Assembly: GCA_965603115.1 (NCBI GenBank)
Contig: CBFDBT010000102.1
Location: 1-9,910 of the forward strand
Source of the DNA: CBFDBT01 sp965603115
Lineage (GTDB): Bacteria > Pseudomonadota > Alphaproteobacteria > Sphingomonadales > Kordiimonadaceae
Direction of reading: 5' to 3'
DNA length: 9,910 nucleotides
Every line of letters begins with the position of its first letter. Position 1 is the stretch's first letter. This document shows, one piece after another, positions 1-6,873 of the stretch. The position numbers were made by a program, and so were the translations under genes. The notes below the pieces were generated by a model. That model saw only the letters and a list, made by a program, of their open reading frames with translations, searched no databases and was not told the DNA's origin.

Positions 1-248
1 CAAAATTTGCTGACCCATCTAGCGGGCACAGTCAAAAGCAAGTTGTTGCAACCACCACAGTGCCCATAGCCGTTCTTCAGGGCGCTGATGATGCCTTTAT
101 GCACCTTGACTATTTTGAAAAACTAAAGTGGAATAGCCTATGGAAAAACAAGGTTATTCCTATCAATAAGGCTGGTCATGCTCCCTTTTGGGAAAAGCCT
201 GACGAATATAACGCGCATCTCGCCGAATTTTTAAAAGCAATTAACTAA
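1..248 (+). CDS. alpha/beta hydrolase, C-terminal fragment (5' end outside window)
   Basis: The frame is open from the left edge (first complete codon at base 3) to a TAA at 246-248, giving about 81 residues of a protein whose start lies outside the window. The visible part looks like the last third of an alpha/beta-hydrolase fold enzyme. A strand ending in LQGADD (second Asp codon at 90-92) matches the usual acid-residue position, and AGHAPF (His codon at 177-179) matches the catalytic-His loop, followed by the typical closing helix EKPDEYNAHLAEFL. The nucleophile region is not visible, so the substrate cannot be named; esterases, lactonases and C-C hydrolases share this ending. A GTG at 60 could be taken as a start, but the frame continues upstream with plausible protein sequence and a start there would leave no catalytic core, so I read it as an internal Val. 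The next gene begins 13 bases after the stop, which suggests co-transcription. Confidence 0.75.
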   Translation, partial: KFADPSSGHSQKQVVATTTVPIAVLQGADDAFMHLDYFEKLKWNSLWKNKVIPINKAGHAPFWEKPDEYNAHLAEFLKAIN

Positions 249-261
249 GGTATTACAGCAT

Positions 262-1428
262 ATGAAAACGCTTCCTTTTTTTGACGAGCACAAAGATACA
301 TACAAAGATTTCAGACGTGATCTGCACGCACACCCTGAAACCGCTTTTGAAGAAGTGCGCACCGCAAAATTAATAGCAGACAAACTAACGTCTTTCGGCC
401 TCGATGTCGTCACAGGCATTGGCGAAACAGGCGTTGTGGCAACCTACAACAATGGCGAAGGACCAGCGATTGGCCTGCGCGCGGATATGGATGCGCTTGA
501 TATCGAAGAGCTGAATGATTTTTCTCATAAATCCAAGAACGCTGGGAAAATGCATGGCTGCGGTCATGATGGTCATTCAACCATGTTGCTCGCCGCCGCG
601 CAGTATATTAGCGAGCATAAACCCGTTAAAGGCACTGTGTATTTTATTTTCCAGCCCGCCGAAGAAAATGAGGGCGGCGCCGCTACTATGATCGAAGATG
701 GCCTATTTGAGCGCTTTCCCATGCAAGCTGTGTTTGGCATGCATAATATGCCCGGACTACCTGTTGGTAAATTTGTCGTAAAACCCGGGCCCTTCATGGC
801 TGCCTTTGAAACTTTTGACATTACTATTAACGGTATTGGCGGCCACAGCGCCCTGCCGCATATGACCAAAGATCCTATTGTTGCGACCGCGCAATTGGTC
901 TCAGCTCTGCAAGCGGTGGTTAGCAGGAATTTTGACCCCATGAGCCAAGCTGTGCTTTCGGTTACAAAAATCAACGGTGGTAGCGCCTATAATGTGATAC
1001 CGGACAGTGTAAAAATAGCAGGGTCCCTGCGCTATTTTAAACCCGAACATCAGGACTTGCTCGAAAATAGAATAAGTGAAATTTGCCGCGGCATCGCTGA
1101 AAGTCATCAACTGGATATTGACGTTAGTTTCAAACAAGGGTACCCGCCACTTATTAACGATGCCGAGCAAACAAAACATGCTGTTAAAGCGATGAAAATT
1201 GTGGCTGGGGATGAGAATGTAATCAGTGATGGCGAAGCTATTTTGGGCTCTGAAGATTTTGCTTTCATGCTACAAAAAATGCCTGGGTGTTATGTGTTGG
1301 TTGGCAATGGCACTGGAGGCGAAGGCGGCTGCATGATTCATAATCCTCATTATGACTTTAATGACGCGGCAACACCCGTGGGAGCAACCTACTGGGTGCG
1401 CTTGTGTGAAGTTTTAATGCCTGCTTAA
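262..1428 (+). CDS. M20 family metallo-amidohydrolase (hippurate hydrolase / N-acyl-amino-acid amidohydrolase type)
   Basis: This is a complete 388-residue enzyme, the normal length for the M20D amidohydrolases that hydrolyse N-acyl amino acids, hippurate or similar amides in the cytoplasm. Visible motifs are RRDLHAHPETAFEE near the N-terminus, MHGCGHDGH at 97-105 (Cys100 and His102 as likely metal ligands), PAEENEGG with Glu134-Glu135, HNMPG with His161, the dimerisation-domain motif GGHSALPH near 194-201, GSEDFAF near 328-334, and IHNPHYDF with His360 as the last expected metal ligand. All expected metal-site residues are present, so the enzyme should be active. The start at 262 is preceded by CTAAGG at 245-250, which overlaps the stop of the hydrolase gene 13 bases upstream and suggests coupled translation. 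The exact substrate is not determinable from sequence: hippurate, indole-acetyl amino acids and acyl amino acids are all handled by this subfamily, so I give no symbol. Confidence 0.9.
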   Translation: MKTLPFFDEHKDTYKDFRRDLHAHPETAFEEVRTAKLIADKLTSFGLDVVTGIGETGVVATYNNGEGPAIGLRADMDALDIEELNDFSHKSKNAGKMHGCGHDGHSTMLLAAAQYISEHKPVKGTVYFIFQPAEENEGGAATMIEDGLFERFPMQAVFGMHNMPGLPVGKFVVKPGPFMAAFETFDITINGIGGHSALPHMTKDPIVATAQLVSALQAVVSRNFDPMSQAVLSVTKINGGSAYNVIPDSVKIAGSLRYFKPEHQDLLENRISEICRGIAESHQLDIDVSFKQGYPPLINDAEQTKHAVKAMKIVAGDENVISDGEAILGSEDFAFMLQKMPGCYVLVGNGTGGEGGCMIHNPHYDFNDAATPVGATYWVRLCEVLMPA

Positions 1429-1577
1429 TATCAAATGCATCATTAGCTTTATTTTATCCGTCTTAATTAGCAGCCAACTTGTATGTTAATAAAAGGGATG
1501 GTAAGACCTTAATGAAATCTACTACTAAATATAAACCATAGAATTATATTTATGAATAACCTGTGAGGACACAAATT
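1429..1577 (+). promoter_or_regulatory. AT-rich intergenic gap, probable promoter region for the dehydrogenase pair
   Basis: This 149-base gap between the amidohydrolase stop and the first acyl-CoA dehydrogenase is the longest non-coding stretch in the window and is clearly AT-richer than its flanks. It contains -10-like hexamers (TATAAA at 1530-1535, TATATT at 1545-1550), but I could not pair either with a convincing -35 at 16-18 bases. No GC-rich hairpin with a T-run that would mark a terminator for the upstream genes is visible. The length and composition suggest a new transcription unit begins here; the exact promoter is not resolved. Confidence 0.3.
1565..1569 (+). promoter_or_regulatory. 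ribosome binding site deciding the start of the first acyl-CoA dehydrogenase
   Basis: GAGGA lies 8 bases upstream of the ATG at 1578. An in-frame GTG at 1563 overlaps this site and would place the ribosome-binding motif inside the coding region. The ATG also gives the usual family N-terminus (MNFDYSDEDIAFR), so 1578 is preferred over 1563. Confidence 0.7.
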
Positions 1578-2774
1578 ATGAATTTTGATTATTCAGACGA
1601 AGACATAGCCTTCAGAAATGAGGTGAGGGCCTTTTTAGCAGATAAATTACCAAAAAAAATCTCACAGAAGTATAAAAGCGGCCAAATGCTGACCAAGCAG
1701 GAGCATGAAGAATGGCACGCAATATTAAACAAACAAGGATGGCTAGCCCCCGGGTGGCCTGTCGAATATGGTGGTGTAAAATGGACACCCATTCAAAAAC
1801 ATATTTTTGATGAAGAGCGTGTTGAAGCCGGCGGCCCTGAAGTTGTTCCTTTTGGACTCTCCATGTTAGCGCCCGTGCTCATCGCTTTTGGTTCAGAAGA
1901 GCAAAAGAAAACTATTTTGCCTCGCATTTTAAACGGTGACGATTGGTGGTGTCAGGGATATTCAGAACCCGGCGCAGGATCTGATCTTGCCAGCTTGAAA
2001 ACTAAGGCTGTGCGTGACGGGGACGACTATATCGTTAACGGACAAAAAACATGGACCACGCTTGGTCAATATGCTGACAAAATATTCTCACTGGTACGCA
2101 CATCAACTGAAGGCAAGGCCCAACAAGGCATCAGTTTTCTGCTTATGGACATGGATGCCCCCGGGGTTACTATCCAGCCTATCCGCACCATTGACGGTGG
2201 CTATGAGGTTAATGAAGTATTTTTTGATAACGTCCGTGTCCCTGCCAGCAACTTGGTTGGCGAAGAAAATATGGGCTGGACCTACGCAAAATACTTACTC
2301 ACACACGAACGCACAGGCATTGCAGGTGTGCCCAATGCAAAACAAGAGCTTAAAAAGCTAAAAGCCATCGCCGCTGAAACTCAGGACGACGATGGAAATT
2401 TGATGGATGACCCCTTGTTTGCTGCACGCATCGCTCAAGTAGAAATTGACTTGATAGCAATGGAGCTAACAAATTTGCGCATTGTATCTGAGGCACAAGC
2501 TGGTGGTGCACCGGGTGTTGAAAGCTCAATGATAAAAATAAAAGGCACATTAATAAGGCAGGAACTATCTGACCTTACCCGCCGAGCAGCTGGACCTTAC
2601 GCCATGCCGTTTACACCGCAAGTACTAGAAGAAGGCTCAAATGAAGGCCCCGTCGGCCCTGACTATGCTACGACAGTTTCAAGGAAATATTTTAACATGC
2701 GCAAAATATCTATTTTTGGCGGCTCGAACGAAATTCAACGCAACATCATCTCTAAGATGATGCTTGGCCTGTAA
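1578..2774 (+). CDS. acyl-CoA dehydrogenase, larger subunit carrying the candidate catalytic base
   Basis: A 398-residue acyl-CoA dehydrogenase, which introduces a trans double bond between C2 and C3 of an acyl-CoA and passes electrons from FAD to an electron-transfer flavoprotein. The N-terminal helical domain is followed by the beta-domain motif YSEPGAGSD at 128-136 and GQKTWTTLGQYAD, both FAD/substrate contacts. The loop that carries the base in medium-chain enzymes reads FGGSNEIQR (380-388), with Gly where Glu is expected. A Glu in HERTGIAG (Glu244) instead sits where isovaleryl-CoA dehydrogenase has its base. The RTQFG and QxHGG motifs, which contact FAD across the dimer interface in homomeric relatives, are absent. 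The next gene is a second dehydrogenase that has exactly these missing motifs, so the two probably form one enzyme, as in the mycobacterial FadE/ChsE pairs and the annotated pimeloyl-CoA dehydrogenase subunits. The acyl substrate is unknown. Confidence 0.88.
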   Translation: MNFDYSDEDIAFRNEVRAFLADKLPKKISQKYKSGQMLTKQEHEEWHAILNKQGWLAPGWPVEYGGVKWTPIQKHIFDEERVEAGGPEVVPFGLSMLAPVLIAFGSEEQKKTILPRILNGDDWWCQGYSEPGAGSDLASLKTKAVRDGDDYIVNGQKTWTTLGQYADKIFSLVRTSTEGKAQQGISFLLMDMDAPGVTIQPIRTIDGGYEVNEVFFDNVRVPASNLVGEENMGWTYAKYLLTHERTGIAGVPNAKQELKKLKAIAAETQDDDGNLMDDPLFAARIAQVEIDLIAMELTNLRIVSEAQAGGAPGVESSMIKIKGTLIRQELSDLTRRAAGPYAMPFTPQVLEEGSNEGPVGPDYATTVSRKYFNMRKISIFGGSNEIQRNIISKMMLGL

Positions 2775-2780
2775 GCGGAA

Positions 2781-2787
2781 AGGGAGA
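2781..2787 (+). promoter_or_regulatory. ribosome binding site deciding the start of the second acyl-CoA dehydrogenase
   Basis: AGGGAGA lies 6 bases before the ATG at 2794. A TTG at 2764 opens the same frame inside the previous gene but would add ten basic residues absent from the family. The family-like N-terminus MDFSISDDHRM begins at 2794, so I take that start. Confidence 0.7.
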
Positions 2788-2793
2788 AAAATA

Positions 2794-3885
2794 ATGGATT
2801 TTAGTATTTCTGATGATCACCGTATGATCCAAGACATGATCAGCCGCTTTGTGCGCGAAACCTATGATTTTGAAAGCCGCCAATCTTTTGTAGAAAGTGA
2901 TATCGGCTTCAGCCAGGACATCTGGACGCAGCTCGCTGAACTGGGTGTTATTGCCACTGTTCTGCCTGAAGAGGTTGGGGGCTTTGGCGGTACTGGTCTT
3001 GATATTATGGTAGTAATGCAAGAGTTGGGTCGCGGCCTTGTTATTGAGCCCTATATGGCAACGGCTATTTTAGGCGCTGGCATTTTAGCCGATGTAGGTG
3101 GGCAAGAAAACTTACTGGAAAAGCTGATCGCAGGTGAAGAAAAAGTAGCCTTTGCGCATTATGCCCCGGGTCGAAGATATAATACTGAAAAGCTAGGTAC
3201 CAAAGCCACCCAAAATGGTGACGGCTATGCTCTCACTGGTGAAAAATCCCTTGTCCTGCACGCAGGCGCCGCTGATCATCTTATTGTATCAGCTGAACTG
3301 GACGGTAAAGCGGGCCTGTTTTTAGTGGCATCAGACGCAGATGGCCTAACTATTCGTGACTATACCACACAAGATGGCGGGCGCGCAGGTGAAGTTAAGA
3401 TGGAAAATGCATCTGCTACACTAATTGCGCAAGCCGACGTGGCCGCAAAAGCCATAAGCAATGCTCTGGCGCGTGGAACTCTGGCAGTTGGTGCTGAAGC
3501 CATTGGTGTTATGGAAGTTGCTCGCGATATGACCGTTGATTACCTTAAAACCAGAACGCAGTTTGGCGTTAACATCGGCAAGTTTCAGGCTCTCCAGCAC
3601 CGCATGGTCGATGCCTGCCTAGAGATTGAACAGGCAAGATCGCTGGTTATGCTCGCCGCAGCTAAATTTGAAGAAGATGATGCTGAGCGCGATAAGCTTC
3701 TTTCTGCCATGAAGGTTAAAATCGGACAAGCTGGACGCCTTGTGGGTGAAGAAAGTATTCAAATGCACGGCGGTATAGGCATGACATGGGAATATGCCCT
3801 CGGTCATTATGCAAAACGCCTGACGATGATCGACCATCAGTTCGGCGATGTGGATTATCATCTCAAACGTTTCATGGCAGCTTAA
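2794..3885 (+). CDS. acyl-CoA dehydrogenase, smaller subunit without recognisable catalytic base
   Basis: A 363-residue acyl-CoA dehydrogenase family protein. The N-terminal helical domain contains a normal LPEEVGGFGGTGLD loop. The middle beta-domain is degenerate: where the family has a TEPxAGSD-like FAD motif this protein has FAHYAPGRRYNTEKL. The C-terminal domain keeps RTQFG at 254-258, the adjacent FQALQHRMVD, and QMHGGIGMTWEY from 323, all typical FAD-binding elements. Neither usual position for the base carries Glu: the helix aligned with the isovaleryl-CoA dehydrogenase base reads ALARGTLAVG, and the C-terminal loop reads IDHQFGDVDY. It starts 19 bases after the previous dehydrogenase and supplies the motifs that one lacks, so I infer it is the partner subunit of a heterotetramer. 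It ends with TAA only 5 bases from the convergent stop of cbbR. Substrate unknown; carboxylated or cyclic-acid-derived acyl-CoAs are typical for such pairs. Confidence 0.85.
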   Translation: MDFSISDDHRMIQDMISRFVRETYDFESRQSFVESDIGFSQDIWTQLAELGVIATVLPEEVGGFGGTGLDIMVVMQELGRGLVIEPYMATAILGAGILADVGGQENLLEKLIAGEEKVAFAHYAPGRRYNTEKLGTKATQNGDGYALTGEKSLVLHAGAADHLIVSAELDGKAGLFLVASDADGLTIRDYTTQDGGRAGEVKMENASATLIAQADVAAKAISNALARGTLAVGAEAIGVMEVARDMTVDYLKTRTQFGVNIGKFQALQHRMVDACLEIEQARSLVMLAAAKFEEDDAERDKLLSAMKVKIGQAGRLVGEESIQMHGGIGMTWEYALGHYAKRLTMIDHQFGDVDYHLKRFMAA

Positions 3886-3890
3886 CAAAG

Positions 3891-4832
3891 CTATTTTGCG
3901 TTTTGAAGTGGATAGATTTTATTGATGGTTGGTAGATATTGACCACCTTTCTTACGCAAAAACTGTTGAAAAGCCATCATAGAAGGGGCTATTGAACGAT
4001 CCGTTCGTGATACGCTAAACCACTGCCTGCGTATGGGTGTACTTTTCACATCCAATATAACCAGTCGGTTTAACAAAAGTTCTTGTTCAATTGTATGGGC
4101 TGATATGAATGCAATGCCAAGTCCTGCGATGACGGCTTGTTTGATAGTTTCATTTGAGCCCATTTCAACGCCTAGATGATCAAGTTTTTCGGGAATTTCA
4201 CTCATGAATATCTCTAGTGATGTTCGTGTGCCTGAGCCCTTTTCCCGAATTAGGAATTTTTCCATAGCTATTCGCTCTTTGGATATTTCATAGTCACTCG
4301 CTAAGGGGTGACCTTTTGGAGCAACAAAAACCAGAGGGTGATCGCCAAAAATTTCAGACCTGACATCAAATTCCCGTGGGGGGCGGCCCATCAATGCAAT
4401 GTCAACATCGTGATTTTTTAATTTGTGAATAGTTTCCTCGCGATTACCAATAAAGAGTTGCATTTCAATATCAGGATATTCTTTTGAAAAGGCAGCCATA
4501 AGTCGGGGTGCAAAATATTTTCCAGTGGAGACAACCCCCAACCTCAGCTTTCCTGCCCCCAGACCCTTTATAGAATTTATCGAGTCTTCCAAATTATGAA
4601 GCTGATCATGAATTGATCTTGCAGCATCAAGAAAAGCAAGACCTATTTCTGTAGGCAACATTCCAGCCTTCGTGCGGTCAAACAATTGGCCTTCAATCTC
4701 CTGTTCTACCTGCTGAATTTGCAATGTAACAGCAGGCGAAGTCAGCCCTAACTCCTTAGCCGCCAAGGTTAATTTCCCATGGGCACAAACAGCTTCAATC
4801 GTCTTTAAATGGCGTAACGTTACATTTCTCAT
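3891..4832 (-). CDS. cbbR: LysR-type transcriptional regulator of the Calvin-cycle operon, CbbR
   Basis: A 313-residue LysR-family regulator that should bind DNA upstream of the divergent cbb operon and respond to Calvin-cycle metabolites. The winged helix-turn-helix occupies about residues 5-64 (LRHLKTIEAVCAHGKLTLAA, then SPAVTLQIQQVE and LFDRTKAGMLPTEIG), followed by a linker helix and an effector domain from about 92. The effector domain carries stretches I recognise from CbbR proteins: GVVSTGKYFAP (99-109), IGNREETI (128-135), DIALMGRPP (144-152), IREKGSGTR (195-203), GSNETIKQAVIAGLG (225-239), ISAHT (243-247) and RQWFSV (269-274). Divergent orientation next to cbbF is the classic arrangement. 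There is no strong ribosome-binding site before the start, and an inverted repeat (4832-4847) begins at the start codon itself, which fits autoregulation and low expression. The stop is TAG at 3891-3893. CysB or CcmR-type regulators are less likely given the context. Confidence 0.93.
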   Translation of the reverse strand: MRNVTLRHLKTIEAVCAHGKLTLAAKELGLTSPAVTLQIQQVEQEIEGQLFDRTKAGMLPTEIGLAFLDAARSIHDQLHNLEDSINSIKGLGAGKLRLGVVSTGKYFAPRLMAAFSKEYPDIEMQLFIGNREETIHKLKNHDVDIALMGRPPREFDVRSEIFGDHPLVFVAPKGHPLASDYEISKERIAMEKFLIREKGSGTRTSLEIFMSEIPEKLDHLGVEMGSNETIKQAVIAGLGIAFISAHTIEQELLLNRLVILDVKSTPIRRQWFSVSRTDRSIAPSMMAFQQFLRKKGGQYLPTINKIYPLQNAK

Positions 4833-4847
4833 TCTTAAAGATAAGAA
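4832..4847. repeat. cbbR: perfect inverted repeat TTCTTA-N4-TAAGAA, candidate CbbR operator
   Basis: Arms TTCTTA (4832-4837) and TAAGAA (4842-4847) are perfect complements separated by AAGA. The repeat begins at the first base of the cbbR start codon, so a protein bound here would block cbbR transcription or initiation. An 8-base word from it, TCTTAAAG (4833-4840), recurs at 4856-4863, 23 bases away, close to two helical turns. Dyad symmetry next to a LysR-type gene is typical of a binding site, but binding itself is inferred. Confidence 0.4.
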
Positions 4848-4933
4848 AAATTAACTCTTAAAGTCAATTAATTAAATTTTACAAATATTAGCACTTGCTT
4901 AATTATTTAGACTAAGTTTTTGGGGAATCTGTT
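4833..4933. promoter_or_regulatory. divergent cbbR-cbbF control region with candidate CbbR sites
   Basis: This 101-base AT-rich gap separates the divergent start codons and must hold the promoters of both cbbR and the cbbFPTA operon. A candidate cbbF promoter is TTTACA at 4878-4883 with a weak -10 AATTAT at 4901-4906 (17-base spacing). The ribosome-binding site of cbbF is GGGGA at 4922-4926, 7 bases before the ATG. Tetramer CTTA or its complement TAAG occurs five times (4834, 4842, 4857, 4898, 4913), and TTA-N7-TTA at 4858-4870 fits the loose TNA-N7-TNA form described for CbbR sites. AT-richness makes some of these matches expected by chance. Confidence 0.55.
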
Positions 4934-5983
4934 ATGTCAGCTATAAAATTAGAAGAATATCTCGACACGGCTTTAGCCAAGAAAGGCGGGCTGGATGATG
5001 ATGTTACTAATGTAATAATGAGTCTTGCCAAAGCATCCATTTCTATAAAAGACATAATAAATCAGGGGGCTTTAGGTGTTGCCTTTAGTGGTGTTAAAGG
5101 CGACAGCAACGCTGATGGTGACCTTCAAAAAGACTTGGATGTCTATGCCGACGAAGTATTTTTAAATGCTCTTAGAGATGCGCCAGTTGCTCTTTATGGC
5201 TCAGAAGAATTGGCCAATCCAGCGCTACTGGATGCTGAAGCTAAATTAGCTGTTGCTATAGATCCGCTTGATGGATCATCAAATATTGACACCAATGTAT
5301 CCATTGGCACCATATTTTCAATTTTACCGGTTGATGGAGATATTGCTACAGACTTGGAGCAAACATTTCTTCAATCAGGCAATAAGCAACTTGCGTCTGG
5401 CTTCTTTATATACGGCCCACAGCTAGCTTTGGTGCTGACCGTAGGGGATGGCACCCATATATTTGTTTATTCCCCTCTCTCTCAAAATTTTATTCAAGCT
5501 TATCAATCCGTTTCAATATCCGAGCGCAGCAGTGAGTTTGCCATTAACGCATCAAATTATCGCCACTGGCACAATCCTGTACGGCTTTATATTGATGATT
5601 GTTACGCGGGGTCCAAGGGTCCGCGAGAGAGAAATTTTAATATGCGCTGGATTGCGTCATTGGTCGCAGACACATACCGCATCTTAATTCGTGGTGGCAT
5701 TTTTCTGTATCCAAGTGATTCACGTAAAGGCTACGCCAAAGGACGACTAAGATTGGTTTATGAAGCCAATCCTATCGCCTTTCTCATCGAGCAAGCGGGC
5801 GGCATGGCGACGGATTCTGTTGATCGTATTCTCGATATTAAGCCCACAAGTCTACATGAAAGAGTCCCACTCATTTTTGGTTCAAAAAAAGAAGTTACCC
5901 GTATTCGGCGCTACCACATCGATCGAAATATGATCGGAGAGAGAGCTCCCCTATTTGGTAATCGCGGTCTGTTCAGGAATTAG
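4934..5983 (+). CDS. cbbF: class I fructose-1,6-bisphosphatase, Calvin-cycle type
   Basis: A 349-residue class I fructose-1,6-bisphosphatase, which removes the C1 phosphate of fructose-1,6-bisphosphate in the cytoplasm to give fructose-6-phosphate; Calvin-cycle homologues may also act on sedoheptulose-1,7-bisphosphate. Metal and phosphate site motifs are intact: GSEEL from 89 with Glu91-Glu92, and DPLDGSSNID from 110 with Asp110 and Asp113. The C-terminal part has the expected GGIFLYPSDSRKGYAKGRLR and EQAGGMATD segments. Length is typical for proteobacterial CbbF. It is the first gene of the operon, 101 bases from the divergent cbbR, with GGGGA 7 bases before the ATG. Its TAG stop (5981-5983) overlaps the ribosome-binding site of the phosphoribulokinase gene, so the two are probably translationally coupled. 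I give cbbF rather than fbp because of its place in the cluster; no key residue is missing. Confidence 0.95.
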   Translation: MSAIKLEEYLDTALAKKGGLDDDVTNVIMSLAKASISIKDIINQGALGVAFSGVKGDSNADGDLQKDLDVYADEVFLNALRDAPVALYGSEELANPALLDAEAKLAVAIDPLDGSSNIDTNVSIGTIFSILPVDGDIATDLEQTFLQSGNKQLASGFFIYGPQLALVLTVGDGTHIFVYSPLSQNFIQAYQSVSISERSSEFAINASNYRHWHNPVRLYIDDCYAGSKGPRERNFNMRWIASLVADTYRILIRGGIFLYPSDSRKGYAKGRLRLVYEANPIAFLIEQAGGMATDSVDRILDIKPTSLHERVPLIFGSKKEVTRIRRYHIDRNMIGERAPLFGNRGLFRN

Positions 5984-5993
5984 GAGTTATAAA

Positions 5994-6863
5994 ATGTCAG
6001 TAAAATATCCAATTGTTTCAATTACAGGTTCATCCGGCGCGGGAACAACCACAGTTAAAGACACTTTTGAAAAAATATTCACACGCTAAAAAGTTAAAGC
6101 CTACTTTATAGATGGTGATGCTTTTCATCGCTATGACCGTGAAGCAATGAAGAAAAAAGTTGCTGAAGAAAAAGCCAAAGGGATTGATTTTACCCATTTC
6201 AATTCAGAGGCAAATGAACTGGAAATTCTTGAAGGTATTTTTGAAGAATATGGTCGTACCGGCAGAGGAAAAACCCGCCATTATATTCATGATGATATAG
6301 AAGCTGAAAAATTTAACTCAGCGCCTGGCACTTTTACGGATTGGAAAGATTTTGGTGAAAGTGATGTCCTTTTTTATGAAGGATTGCACGGCTGTGCAGT
6401 ATCGGACACAGCAAACTTGGCGCAGCACTGTGACCTGAAAATCGGTGTCGTGCCGGTTATCAATTTGGAATGGATCCAGAAAATTCACCGTGACAAAGAT
6501 TCCCGCGGATATTCAACTGAGGCCATCACCGATACCATTTTGCGCCGTATGCCAGATTATGTAAATCATATATGCCCGCAATTTGCTTTAACTGACATCA
6601 ACTTTCAGCGTGTGCCGATAGTGGATACGTCAAACCCGTTTATAGCGCGCTGGATACCTACACCTGACGAATCCATATTAGTAATTCGTTTTGCTGATCC
6701 GCGCGGTATTGATTTCCCTTATCTGCTGTCAATGCTGCCAAACAGCTATATGTCGCGAGCCAACTCTATTGTCGCGCCCGGCAATAAACTCGACCTTGCC
6801 ATGCAGCTTATATTCACACCCCTGATCAACAAGCTTGTCGAGCGCAAGTTAAGAATGTCCTGA
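5994..6863 (+). pseudogene. cbbP: phosphoribulokinase gene interrupted by an in-frame TAA at codon 32
   Basis: A full phosphoribulokinase frame of 290 codons (289 residues counting the interrupted one), matching the usual 290-residue proteobacterial enzyme that phosphorylates ribulose-5-phosphate to the RuBisCO substrate. TAGGAG (5981-5986) precedes the ATG. The P-loop GSSGAGTTT is at 12-20; DGDAFHRYDRE (40-50) contains Asp42, His45 and Arg49, numbered as in the Rhodobacter enzyme where Asp42 is the base; FYEGLHG has Glu129; VINLEWIQKIHRD is at 155-167; RVPIVDTSNPFIARW follows. Codon 32 (6087-6089) is TAA, where relatives have Glu or a similar polar residue (IFRREGVKA against IFTR*KVKA), so one substitution from GAA, CAA or AAA would explain it. 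Frame before and after is identical, with no indel. Restart at Met52 (6147) lacks a ribosome-binding site and loses the P-loop and Asp42, so that product should be inactive. A sequencing error remains possible. Confidence 0.9.
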
Positions 6864-6873
6864 GGAATTACCG

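Noticed and set aside
573..974. Antisense frame of 133 codons within the amidohydrolase gene
   Set aside because: It lies wholly opposite a well-supported enzyme gene, has no recognisable domain and reads as low-quality shadow sequence.
1423..1475. Imperfect GCTTAAT/ATTAGC inverted repeats after the amidohydrolase stop as a terminator
   Set aside because: The arms are short, mismatched and AT-rich, of the sort expected by chance in this composition.
1483..1512. Nine-codon ATG frame in the intergenic gap as a leader peptide
   Set aside because: No ribosome-binding site, no repeated regulatory codons and no attenuator hairpin follow it.
2014..2361. 115-codon + strand frame inside the first acyl-CoA dehydrogenase
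   Set aside because: It is an out-of-frame shadow of a conserved gene with no plausible ribosome-binding site or family resemblance.
3884..3905. Possible hairpin CAAA-GCTAT-TTTG as a bidirectional terminator at the convergent junction
   Set aside because: The stem is only about four A/T-rich pairs with one G-C and no T-run; too weak to support a terminator call.
6087..6089. TAA read as a sense codon (alternative genetic code)
   Set aside because: Other complete genes in the window end at TAA exactly where family proteins end, so TAA is an ordinary stop in this organism.
6147..6863. A separate 238-residue gene starting at the ATG at 6147
   Set aside because: It is the same frame as cbbP and encodes residues 52 onward of phosphoribulokinase; there is no ribosome-binding site and it lacks the P-loop and Asp42, so it is the downstream part of the interrupted gene.
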